Assembly (NCBI RefSeq): GCF_015832195.1
Contig: NC_052046.1
Span: forward strand, 31,834,911 to 31,898,910
From: Motacilla alba alba
Lineage: Eukaryota; Chordata; Aves; Passeriformes; Motacillidae
DNA length: 64,000 nucleotides
Reading direction: 5' to 3'
How positions within the stretch are numbered: the stretch's first letter is position 1; the number at the start of each line of letters is the position of its first letter. The position numbers and the translations under genes are program-made. The notes beneath the pieces were generated by a model, which had not been told where the DNA came from, searched no databases, and worked only from the letters and a program-made list of their open reading frames with translations. Positions 52,791-64,000 of the stretch are shown here, in pieces.

Positions 52791-54539
52791 TTGGTTTAGG
52801 TTCTGTTGTATGTACTTGACCATATTTACAGCTCACATCTCTGTCAATAATCTGTGCAGACGGAGCATTACAGATAGGCAATAGCTGGTTCTAGAAAGAA
52901 AGAAAGGAAGAAGGGAAGGCCCTATAATGAAAGTCACCAATTATTCTGCTTTTAGTCTGTATTCTTTTCAGGGATAGTTTGCCTAATGTTATGAAAAACA
53001 TTGCGTGGCCTTAATCCTCTAGGAAAGACTAGTAGAGTGAGAACAGTGAATGTAGTTGTGTATCTGTGCCAGGTGACAGTCTCAATGGCTTTGACTCCAT
53101 CCCAGTGCATCCCAGTAAGAAGCTGCAAAGAATGTTTTATCATATTTGTGATTTTTCGCTGCTTAGAATGACCTGCAACTGAAAGGCTCATTTCCAAAAA
53201 GAGATGTTCTCAGCTAATGCGAAACAAGATAGCATTTGCATGAAGCTTAATTAATCTAACATTTTGCTATTAAACTTCCAGATAATTCTGGAAACTATCA
53301 TGAAATTGTTTAGGAATTATTGGGAAAAAATGAAATTTACATCAGATTTCTAAATTATTTACATAGAAATGTGTCATCTGTAGAGATAATTTTTAAAAAA
53401 TAGTTTAGTGCAGGGTGCTGCATCTTTAGAGGAACTGGGCTTTTCTCTGTTTACATTCAGAAAATATATTCTTGGATTGTTTCTGCATTTTTATGAGTAT
53501 TATTTATTTTGGTGTTTTGTGGGTTTTTTTTCCCTTAAAATTTCTTTTAATGTGTAAAGAAATTGCACCTCTTCTGTCTTTGTTTGTCAGCCCTCCCCTG
53601 TTTTGTTTGTCAGCCATGGGAAGCAAGCACTTTCAGCCCTTACATGCTTGCTTGGGTAGCATATGTAGATTGGGAACCTGTTTTTCAGAGGTAAAATTAT
53701 GGAAATTTGCTCTGCTGACAACTTATTTGTGTAGCTTAGAATGAAAGTCTAGCACTGTCTCAGAATAGCATTAAAGCACCTCCTTGTGTTAACTACAACA
53801 AGTATCTAGTACCAGATAGCTGTAAGGAAGTGTACCATGTCAATAGCCATATAATAAGGAAATTTTACAGAGTGTCCTTTGGATAACATCTTTTTGTTTG
53901 TTTGTTTCAAAAGCATTGAATTTTGCTGGTGTTACTTGCCGGTAAAGATGATGACTTACACCATGTTCCAGGATGTGAAGCTGTGTTACCCCACTTGCAA
54001 AATAATGAATGTATCTGTTGTAAAGACAGTGCAAGGAGGCCAGTCCCTCAGTGACTGATACTTCTTTCCTTATTGGAGAGCTTGAAGCCAGGAATCAGAA
54101 CTGTTGAGAGACTGCTTTTGATAGTGCATGTTAAAACCAGCAGAAGCCTTTTCAGTCACAGACTGAAACAGCTCTCATACTGCAGCCATCAGCTGCTTTC
54201 ATTCAGATTCTTCTCTTTTCATTGTTTTTCAAATAGGTCCTGTAGGAAACCCCCTCACTTCTCAAGCTTCTTTCCTGAAAGAAATGAAATATATAATATT
54301 TTAAGCCAGTTAAAATAATTTTTAACATTTTTAACAATTTTTGACAAGTTGACAAGTGTGTATGACTTTACTAAATGATTCTATATTTTGAGTAGGAAAA
54401 TGGATTTAGAGAACTTTAACTTAAAAATTATATTAATAATATCAAATTAATCAGAATCAAACTCATTATGGGCAATTTTCCTGGTTTTGCTGACTGTACA
54501 GTTTTAATTAAATTAAATTAAATTTAATTTAATTTTAAT

Positions 54540-54559
54540 TAGGTCCAGTTCTGGACCTA
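54540..54559. repeat. 20-bp perfect inverted repeat (2-nt loop)
   Basis: TAGGTCCAG and CTGGACCTA form a perfect 9-bp stem around TT. It directly follows a TTTAATTAAATTAAA/TTTAATTTAATTTTAA block at 54,502-54,540, which is itself near-palindromic. Confidence 0.85.
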
Positions 54560-55489
54560 AATTTCACTGCTGTTCTTCAACTAATATTAAATGCTCTTCA
54601 CTTTGACTCATAGAAAATATTTTCTAGTGTTTCATCTCTTACAACCTAGGGACAATCACTAAATATTTTTTGCTAATGTTTATGCTGCTAGCATGAAATC
54701 ACTTGATGGAATTTTTTACCTTTAATAGTTAAGACATCCCCTAATTCTTTTTGATAAGATAAGGTTTGTAAGAAAGAGCTTTATAGCTTTTGTCCTGGTC
54801 CTGTGTACACTCATACCAATTTTATTAGGCCAAAGGCGGTGGCTGTGCTTTAGGAATAATAGCTGGAAAAAGCCTGCCTTCTGAATCACAGGGGTCCATA
54901 TAGCAAGCACTGGCATCTCATGTTGTAGTCAAATCTAATTTTAGCTCTGCACAGGCACTTTCACTTTTTACAGAGGTAGCTGGGAGATTTGCTCCCGTGT
55001 TGGAGGCTTCCAGTAGAGTTTTACTTGTCTTGTGGCTGGTCTATTCTCACATGTTTTCATATCATCTTGTGAGTTAAAATAATTCTTTCCATGACCTGCT
55101 ATTCAGACCCTGGGTATTTTCATAGGCTGAGGTCTTGTCCGATGAGCATGCTGGTTGAAAGAGGAAATATATCAAACTCTTCTGCCTGCTGTGCACTCCC
55201 TGCCCTTGACTACTACATTCCTCTTTTGCAATTCCTCTGGTTTGAATCCTGCTCTCCTGAGCAGTGCAGGCAAGTACATGATTTTCTTTGCATACATACA
55301 TACACATCTGTCATAAATAACATCTCTAGGTGGAGTCTGTGCTGGAATCACTGCTTATGGTATTTCTCTTCTGTTCCTGCTAGAGAGAGACAGGTGGACT
55401 CCTCTGCCAAGCATTTTCATGCTGCCACAGGCATACACACGCTCTGGCATTAACTATTGTATTGTAGCAGCATTTCTGGTACAGCTTGG

Positions 55490-55540
55490 AAGGAGGTTGG
55501 GCTCATTGATCTTTTAAAACCTGAATGATTTTAAGGTTCT
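55490..55540 (+). repeat. CR1-like 3'-end scrap
   Basis: GGAAGGAGGTTGGGCTCATTGATC, followed by a decayed 'ttaaaacctgaatgattttaagg', resembles a worn CR1 3' end in + orientation. Confidence 0.4.
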
Positions 55541-57193
55541 AAGACTAGTCGTCAACAAGTAGGCTCACGTGGCTGCATTACTAGCAGATTCTTATGCACA
55601 TTATTAGCAAACATGTGGCGAGACATGTTTTTCTTCATGCTTAGCTGTGGCAGCTGCTCTGAGCAGTGTTTGTGATGGTGTAGCAGATGAATTTGGAGCT
55701 CAAGATCATGTGGGGCTGTACGGTCCTGGGAGGACCTGGAAAGGTCCTGGTACACCGTTAAAGCTCTGAAGTGGAAACTGAAGCAGAAGGACATGCTTTG
55801 TGTTTGGTTCCTTCCCTTTCTGCATGTGAGAAACTGTACAATTCCTTAGCAAAATAGTCAGGATTCAGCCATTTGAGCTTGTGAGAGCCAGGGTGAAAAA
55901 TCTCTGGTGACTTGAAGTTATCCTTGTTTCAGGTGAAGGTTAAGCACTGTTCTCAGCACACATTGCTGAGGTAGCTGCTCATCTAGAGTTGGTCTGAGGA
56001 GGAAGAAAGCCCAGTTTAATAAGATAAATACCCAGAAGGAGAGAAGCTCAGTGACATTTGTTTGTAATAGACATGCAGCGTTTCAAGCACCAGTAGGTGT
56101 TGAGATTGTGAGTATGTGGGTCTCAAAGGAAGATGTGGGGTGAATATTGTGCTGGGAGCATTTTGGGAGTGGTTTTGGAGTTATCTTCTCCACCATGAGA
56201 ATTGTGTGTCATGCAATGAAAGAGGTGGTTGATTAAATAAATGGGATCAGCCACCAATGCTGATGGGCAAGTCTGATGCAATGGACATCCATGCTGGGGA
56301 CATTATCCTGGTAACCTGAATTTGGGTCTTGAGATGGTCAAAATCTTTAAGGTTGGGTGAAGGGTGGGTAGAGAGAAACAAATGTGGTGCACTTAGGAAA
56401 AGGGTTTGAGGGCTAGTAATGTCCCCTGTTACCAAGTGTGTGTAATGCCTGACTGAAGGTAATGGGAAATTGGGCTGAGAAACAGGGCACACAACAGAAG
56501 TAATTTTTTAAAAGTGTGTTTTGTGAGTGTTGTTTCAAATGCAGGACCCTCTGTGTAACCAGGCAGCACAGGATTATGCATGACAGATACATACCAGTGG
56601 AAAGGTAGCTGCAGTAAAGGGATGCATAACTGAAGGAAATACAGTGAGATAATAAATTTTCAATCTCAGAAGAGGAAGGAGATGACCAGAACAATTTTTT
56701 TACCTGTGTGGTCTCTAAATGGTTATAGGATTATGATGCATGACTTTAGGTACAGGATAAAATTTAGCAAGGCATGCTTAAGCTCACACATTTTATGACT
56801 TTAGTGAATTTCTATAGAAGAGTTGAAACTGTGCTTTATTGTTTAGCCACATACCAAGTGTCTATATCATCCTTTGTATGCAGATGAGTGTCTTGTGTGT
56901 CTCACTACTGTTGTCTTATCTTTTTTGGAGCAGTGACAGATTGGTTGATTTGTCATGATCTTGTGGCATAGGTCTTTTTCCTTTTGTTTCCAGTGGTTGA
57001 TATCCTCTTTGCTGAAGGATTCAAGTGAGTTGGCACTGATTTCACACCCCTTCTGCTGCCAAAAATGTCATGTTGTCCTGTTCCCATGCTTGTATTGTTT
57101 TCTTCCTTGTGTCAGCAGAAACCTTCATGTTCATCAGAATGAGGAACTCAATCATGAGATCAGTTAGCCTTTTTTACTTTCCCCCCAGCAGCC

Positions 57194-57214
57194 TTTTTTT
57201 TTTTTTTTTTTTTT
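57194..57214. repeat. Poly-T tract, 21 bases
   Basis: An uninterrupted run of T in the intron, one of several long homopolymers in this half of the window. No adjacent retroposed gene body was recognised. Confidence 0.9.
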
Positions 57215-57995
57215 GTGAATTAATTCTTCAATCTGATGTGTTGTGAAGCTAAACAGATGCTTTTTCTACAATAGGGACCTCTCACACTGGGTGAAAGGAA
57301 GGGACAGAGTGGGTATAAGAAGTCTGAGGGTTGGGAATTGTGCAACCACTTCATTTGGAGGCAATGCTTAAAAGTTTGTGTTTATGAACATCTCTCAGTC
57401 TGACTTTGTGCTTAGGTACACTGGTATGTAGCCCATTTCACTGAAACCCTGCCCTGATTTGTTCCTTTTTTCCCGTGTGTTTTGTCTTTATTCAGGACAC
57501 CTCTCAGCTTTGTGGGAGACACCTCACAAATGCTCACATTCTTTTGAGCCAAGTTTTATTTCTAAAGTTTTGTTTAGATACATTGAAAGGCTCCACCTTA
57601 CCCAAATTGTAGAAAAAGGCTTCTTTTAGTCCGATATTTCCCCTTCCAATACTCCATGCTATAATTTTTCCTTTAGCTACTCCCTTCTCCAGTTAGGAAT
57701 TAATAGTCACCTGTTGTTCACTATAAATATACTTTTTTTTTTATATGATGTCTGAATTGGAAAAGATAATAAGTTGTTTTCATGTCACCTCCTTTTGAGA
57801 TAGCCATTTCTGAATAATGTTTCCATTTCTTTACCCTCTCTTTAAAAAGCATTCCATTACCTGGAGTGCTGCTGTAAACCAAGAGGCAGTAGTAGTTGGT
57901 CAGATCACTTATTCACTTCTTCCATTCCCCTTATTGTTTGCTATTTTGAAGTTTTCCTAAATTACAGATATAAATTATTCAGACTTAAATCCATA

Positions 57996-58016
57996 TCGTC
58001 GTCATCATCATCATCA
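57996..58016. repeat. CGT/CAT trinucleotide microsatellite
   Basis: CGTCGTCATCATCATCATCAC is an imperfect seven-unit trinucleotide run. Confidence 0.85.
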
Positions 58017-61000
58017 CTGTATGAGAATTTTATGAGAATTTTGTGGTGTGTTTGTATTCTGAGATATTTTATGGAAAGGTGTTTGATCCTCTCTATGTCA
58101 GTTTTCGAAGTAAGGGGGTTTTTTGAGCATTCAGTACTTGATAGAGCTTAGCTTTGTTTCTCAAGCATTAAGTTGTATACCTGAATAAATTGCCTTTCTT
58201 GAAGGCTTATGATCCGTAACGTGTGTGTTGGGCCACTGTAGTGTGTGGCATTTATTGTGCCTCTTGTCACAGTGAAGTGAGAGGTTTACCCTGCAGTGCA
58301 GGGGAATTTGACCCAGCAGTGCCTAAGTACAATGGATGTATGGAAAACAAAAGATGCAAGACACTGAGGGATCTTTCCATTAATCTTAGCCGTTTATATA
58401 GTTGTGTCTAATGAATAATTTTGTAGTTAACTCTTATGAATATGTGTCTCTCAGGGTCAGCAGGGCAGGTTTGCATTGCAGGATGTATATGAGAAGGACC
58501 AATGTAGCATCTGCAAGCCACATGTGTGTGCATTGGCTGTTGTGTATTGGAAAATCTTTTGCTCCATCAACATCTCACTAAGTACGTGTGTAGCTGACAT
58601 ACGTGTGCATGTCAAAGTATTTTTGTGTTTCTACTAGCAAACATACAGAATTTTAAAAAATAGTCTTCCATAGCAGTTGTTTAATTGTTTTTGTATAGCT
58701 TTTCAGTACAAGTAGAAAGTCAGTCAGTACATGTGAAGGAAGGACTGAGATGGTTCAACATACTTGAAATATTAACTAAGGGAGGAAAGCTGGTAGTGCT
58801 AAACCCTGATCTTCAGTCTCCTTTTCAAAATAGATGAGAAAGCTAAAATGATAGTATTTCTTACACTGATTAGACTGAATACTGAGTTTTTGCTGAAGTT
58901 CTTTGCTTCTCTAAAATCCACAATACGAAGGTGATTTAAAATAGCATTAGTTGTGACAGAGATACTTCAGCAAAACAGAACAATTCACAGAAGCCCAGAT
59001 GCTGTGGTTTTCTTCCCTATTACAGTTGTATTTAATTATCTGCTGAACCAGAGTGCTGAAGACATAGATGTGAGATTTTACTGTTCAGGATTTTTTCTTC
59101 TTCAAGAGATTCTTGAAGAGGAGATTGTTTAGGGATTTCTTTTTTCCATTGACATAAATGAACAAAAATAGATATTTTGATAGCCTTGTAAATTACTATA
59201 ACTTTTTTTTTTCTAATTTCATGTTTACTTGTACAATATAAGCAGATAACTCCTATTTTTATGTCCCTTAACAACTGTAAATTAAAACAAGTTATTAAGT
59301 GCTAGTATTTCAAATAACTTTTGTCTAGTATTACAATATTTAAGCCGACTCCTATACTCTTTTAGACGATCACCTTGTTTTGAATTTTCCCTACAAGAGA
59401 TGCTGGGGTCACAGCAGCAAGGGTAGAGCAGTGCCCTTGAGGATTTCCCCTTCATTTTCTGTACTGTCTCTGAAGGAAGCTCATCCAGAATTTAGCAAAT
59501 GCTGTGTCTCTTATTTAATGTTATGACCAGTTCTACTCATCCATATATTCCAGAAAGGAAGCAGTGCTGTTGCTTATAGAGACTGTCTTCCTGTCTTTGT
59601 CTCCAACTGCATCTAACCACATCTTTGGACTCCTGCCAAAAAGGATGTGGTTTTTTTCTTCTGCTCTGCTTTTGGACACAGATTGTACAATTTCCATTTC
59701 GTTGCAGCTGTATCATGATGAACATCCCTTCTCATGTTTTTGATATAGTGGAGTGTGTGATGTCATCAGCTGACATAGTATCTCATACCGTGTTCTACAT
59801 AAAATGATGCAAGGCATCAGAAGTGCCTGACAACAGCTGGGATTGATGCTCTGAGAATTCTAAATTCTTTCTGGATGCTGCGAGGCAAGACAAGGTTTTG
59901 TAAAGGATTGACCCATCCAGATTTGGATTATGTGGAAGCTGCTCCTCAGCACATTTGGGTAGTTAAGGCACAGCATTTCTGTGTACCTCTGCACAGCAGT
60001 TCCATGCAATGTGGAGGGATGTCTAGCATTTTCAAAACTGAAAGAACAACTGTCATGCTTCAGTGTTGACAATTAGCAATCATAATGTATCACATAAACA
60101 GAACTGTGAGATCTTCATCCTTCACAGGGAAGTCAATGACTTTTGGGAGGTTGTCTTACAAGATAACTCAGTTTGGTTAAACATCTGGGCTGCTAGTGAT
60201 TGACTCAGCACAAAAGTTGGAAAAATAACAGAACTTGTGATGAGTATTCCTAAGCCTTACCTTTCTTTTTGACTTTTTTTTTTTTTTTTAATAAAAGTAA
60301 TGGCTTTTCAGTATCATGGATTCGTAGCACCACAACTGGGTGCCTTCCCCCCTTCTCAGTCTGAGGTATGAGTTCCTACTGAGCATTTCTGCCTCATCTT
60401 CAAAAATACTCACAAGTCCTGGGAATGCCGGGACAGCTTCCCTTCCCCAATACTTACCCTTTTCAGCTTGATGTTTCAGCCTCATTAATGTGGGGGTTTC
60501 TCAGCCCCATGTAATGTGCTTGTCAGTTTTAAACACAGGGGTAGCCAACACATGCCACCCCATGTCTTCCTGTCAGGCATCAGTTGAGTTCCTTAGTATT
60601 TTCCTGTGTTCAGTGATTGTGTTTCATGGGGCACGTTAGATAGGCATTGATGTCTTTTGCTAAGGAGTCTTTCAAGGCTGCAGCCCTGAGCAACCTGTTT
60701 CCTCTGGAGTAGGAGAAGGGTGTGAGCATGAATGACCACTCACCTGAAGGAGATGTGAGGGCTATTTATTGATAACTACAGATAATTCCAGATGCATTCC
60801 ATATCTGTATTCACTGTCCTCTGTCATTCTGCCTCAAGTGCTGTCAACTGATTTTGATATTTAAAGGTTGTAAAGAAACCAAGAATACAGCAGCATAATC
60901 CACTACTTGTGTCCTCCTAGAGGGAGGAGATGTGAGCACGTCTGCCCCTGCAGTTCCAGTCATACTTAGTCAAAATGTGAGCAGACAGTATCTCTGTCAA

Positions 61001-63243
61001 CCAAGATATTGGTTACTGATAACATAAACATTTAGGAATACAGCAGAGTGGCATTTGAAAGCACTTTGTTTTGTAGATGAAATGTGCATGTCTTAGGACT
61101 GTTTCTGAACAGCCAACCAGGTAGGCAGTTGTCTAATACTGCTGTCGTATTTAATAGTAAATCAGGGTTTATGCAGACCAGATAGATAGCACAGGCTCGT
61201 GATGGGGCACTGAATATATTCAAGTGTTTGGCGTAAAACTAAATTACTTAATTTCTGTAATGAAACTGGTCCCCAAAAACTTTGTAATGACTAAAACATA
61301 CATAAAAATAGAAATAACGTATTTCATTTTAAGAGAGTATCAGGTATCATAAAAACAGTTAAACAGGACCCTTATGGATACCTTCACAGATATTAACTGT
61401 TAATGGGTTTTGTCACTACCTGGACTTTACCTTAACCCTTTTTCCTTTCCTGGAGGTGTATCAGATGCTTTGATCAACAGCTTCTCTCTGGTTCCGTGCA
61501 GAAACAGATCGTATTTATTTGTTGGTGTTGGTAGTTCTGCTGAGATGCAAAAGATACAGTTTCATTTGTCTTGTTTAGTCAAAATAACATTTATATCTAG
61601 TTTGAGTTTTAGTGTAAACCACCTGTGAATAATTAACTTACCTGTGCAGTCAATTTTAGAGCAGACATTTGTAGTTACAATGTTTTTACTCTATGAAACC
61701 ACTAGGAGGTGAAATGAAAAATCTGTAGCTTTATACATGAGAGTTTTGCCTCAAAATATTTGGGGAGGAAAACACTGCTGTCTTACCAAGGGATTTCATC
61801 ACACAGCCCTTGATCAGATGTCAGCACCCTCAAAAAGAGCTGACCAGTTTACATGGGATTCACAACCACCAGTAGGTTGGGCAAGGACTTCCTGGTGATC
61901 AGTAGAAGCTGACATGCATGGAGTCCTAGTTCCTGCCTGGAGAGAGAGATGTCCTTCACATGGAAAGGTGGTACCTGGCTCCCCCAAAAATTCATATCCT
62001 GAACTTCTGAAACAAGACCTTTCTGTGAATGGAGACTGTTAATACATTAATTTGGAGTAAATATAATCTGTGAGATTTGTTTATTTCTTTATATAATTAT
62101 GTTAGAAATAGCTTTAAGGTGATAAAAATTGTTCTTACTTCAAGTTTCTGCCAATGTCAAGCATTTCTAACCCTGTTCAGTTTTGATTTCATTTAGAAAC
62201 CAATTGGTAAGAAGGCATGAGTAGATTTGAGTTGGAGGTCAGGTAAGATGAGCATAAATCTCTGTGGTCATGAAATATGTTACTTTCTTTCAGATCTTTG
62301 TTGCACAAACATGCTTGACTGAGTGGTTTCTGATGGTTCTTGTGTGCATTGGCCCTGTGTACATCTAGTTCTGCGAAGAATTTTACGGCCACATTTAAGA
62401 GAAAGAGTTTGCATTCATGTGCAACACTCTTCAAAGGATAAATGTTCATAGATACCACATTTCAAAGGATCTGGAAGAAATAGATAGACAGTGCATACCC
62501 TGAGGTGCTCCATGTGTGCGTGGTCAGTGAAGGCTCTGCAGAATCTGTGTTGCCCAGAGTCATACAGGGGCTGCTAACATTTGTTACACCTTATGACTTT
62601 AAAATGCAACATTTCATTATGAGTGTACTTGCATGCTTCTTAAAAACTAGAGAAATAAAAAAATGTATCAAGTTCAAAATCTAGGACAATACATCAGTGT
62701 TTGTCATCAGTCATCACAAAATACCAGTTTTGAGCAGTAATTTTTTTAAAAATGACATTCTTTCTCTTGACTTTTCATATTTAGACAGATTTCTTTATTT
62801 GTCCTAAATACTTGCATATTTTAGTGTACTAGTTATTTTTTTCCAGTATTTGCCCATTGATTTACTATTAAATGTTTGTATTTCACCTTTTTCTCATAAA
62901 TATTGGAATAAATATCAGAAGCCCACTATGACAAATTGGAATTTTTGTTTCTCTCTTGCAGTCATTAGGGCCAAAACTGCTCTTATTTTTATTTTGTCAT
63001 GCCTGTGATTTTTGCGGTTTTCACTTCTTAATCCCCAATCCATGTTGGTTGATAGACTGATATACTTCTAGATTTCCAGGTGTCTGCATATGGAATCTGC
63101 TGTGTTTAAATTCCAGAGAAATTTTGAGGAAAAATTGGATTATTTGTGTGGTGACTATTGAAGAGCTGTCAAGAATTGGTCACGAGCTTGAAGGTCAGTC
63201 TGCATTTGCAGTATAAACTGTGGAGTAAAAACCACAGAAGATT

Positions 63244-63325
63244 ATGAAAGCAAACTCTCAGGAAATGGGGAAACATGATGACCTTAATATTATGTTGCCC
63301 AAATATGCTCACTGTTTACTGTCAG
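63244..63325 (+). CDS. TNFAIP8: Candidate alternative first coding exon of TNFAIP8
   Basis: An ATG at 63,244 opens 27 codons (MKANSQEMGKHDDLNIMLPK and YAHCLLS) plus one base. It ends at the near-perfect donor TCAG|GTAAGT. An in-frame TAA lies 18 bp upstream of the ATG, so this is the first start in frame, and A at -3 is favourable. The exon leaves one base, G. That is the phase needed to join a TNFAIP8 exon beginning TG GCN ACN GAY (the Val-Ala-Thr-Asp of the longer isoform), which is not in the window. A second in-frame ATG at 63,292 would give only LPKYAHCLLS after Met. The tie to TNFAIP8 is inference from phase, strand and position; chance is possible. Confidence 0.35.
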
Positions 63326-64000
63326 GTAAGTTCCTGCTGGCTTTTTCCTGACGTTAAAAACAAGCTATGTTATGTAGATGTTGAAATTATCTGTTTTGGG
63401 AAGGCATTGCATTAGCTTTGAGTCAAATATATTTGTAGCCTGGCCTCATAATGCCACATTTCAGCTCTGCTTTTCTATTCATCAACTGGACTTGCTACTG
63501 TTTTCTACACACAGACAACTGCACTGAGATCAAGTAAGAGTGTTTAAAAATCCAGTTTGAATTGAACAACTGTATAGCCAAGTGGACATATGATCTTTGT
63601 GCTTAATAGATGTTATTTTAGTGCTTTCAGTTAATGTGTTCCTTAGTACTATTCTCTTAGTTTCACAGTTAAGACAAGTGTGTCATGTCTGGTATTTGGT
63701 GATGGAGATTTGCTTTTTCAATTTCACTTACAGAGATTAAGAACTGGATAACTCTGCATTAGTTTAAAATACAGATCAAGATTTTGGGGAAAATCTTACT
63801 TGCTTAGATAGCATTGTTTTGAGTAAAGGGAATGTTTTAAGTGGTGGCAGTCCCTGCTTCATCTTTTTTCATAATGAATGTAAATGCATTTGCCATACAT
63901 TTAGGATTAAATGCTCAAAGGCAGCCGGGAAGTAGAGTAGATTTAGTAATTTTTGTTTTCATACCCATCTAAAAACATGGTAGGCAATTGCCTCTACCCA
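63326..64000 (+). other. TNFAIP8: TNFAIP8 intron (inferred), right edge
   Basis: AT-rich sequence to the end of the window, with no exon, repeat or RNA gene recognised. Confidence 0.45.

Larger units (their letters stand above)
52791..63243 (+). other. TNFAIP8: TNFAIP8 intron 1 (inferred), third part
   Basis: Mostly AT-rich intron-like sequence. It contains an AT palindrome with a hairpin (54,504-54,560), a CR1 scrap (about 55,490-55,540), a T21 tract (57,194-57,214), a CAT/CGT trinucleotide run (57,996-58,016) and a poly-T near 60,274-60,289. No further gene or RNA was recognised. Confidence 0.5.

Noticed and set aside
1..64000. CRISPR arrays, operons, riboswitches, integrated plasmid or phage
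   Set aside because: The window is vertebrate DNA with spliced genes. No regularly spaced direct repeats or prokaryotic gene clusters were seen.

Overview
The window looks like a stretch of a bird genome, probably a passerine. It is AT-rich with long introns and one sharp CpG island. Its interspersed repeats are CR1 LINE fragments and solo LTRs of types I remember as common in songbirds. No bacterial, plasmid or phage features are present. CR1 elements also occur in reptiles, so 'bird' rests mainly on the LTRs and compact gene spacing. In birds this DMXL1-TNFAIP8 neighbourhood is, as I recall, on chromosome Z, but nothing here proves linkage.

Region 1 (1 to about 37,100, + strand) is the 3' half of DMXL1 (Rabconnectin-3 alpha-like). 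I read 25 coding exons from 493 to a TAA at 34,709-34,711. Together they give a frame-intact C-terminal segment of about 1,472 codons, roughly half of a protein of about 3,000 residues. It contains the end of the conserved Rav1-like region, a disordered Ser-rich and acidic linker, and a C-terminal set of WD40 repeats. Several candidate polyadenylation signals follow the stop codon. The introns hold one solo LTR (14,196-14,754), a large antisense CR1 (about 18,834-20,215) and smaller CR1 pieces.

Region 2 (about 37,100-39,500) is intergenic and ends in a possible unclassified LTR-like repeat.

Region 3 (about 39,560-64,000, + strand) starts with a CpG island whose splice donor at 39,814 ends a short non-coding exon. 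By synteny (DMXL1 is followed in the same orientation by TNFAIP8 in vertebrates) I read this as the promoter and first exon of TNFAIP8. The rest of the window would be its long first intron. That intron holds a 1 kb solo LTR (44,943-45,945), an antisense CR1 (52,164 to about 52,790) and, at 63,244-63,325, a candidate alternative first coding exon with a strong donor. The main TNFAIP8 coding exon would lie beyond the window.

The two genes are neighbours by synteny and do not form a pathway. DMXL1 protein works with WDR7 in V-ATPase assembly and acidification. TNFAIP8 is a lipid-binding regulator of cell death and inflammation. I saw no undescribed multi-gene system. The most useful leads are the TNFAIP8 start arrangement, the alternative first exon, a DMXL1-specific cassette-like exon with an ambiguous splice junction, and a twice-repeated DWSQP motif in the largest DMXL1 exon.
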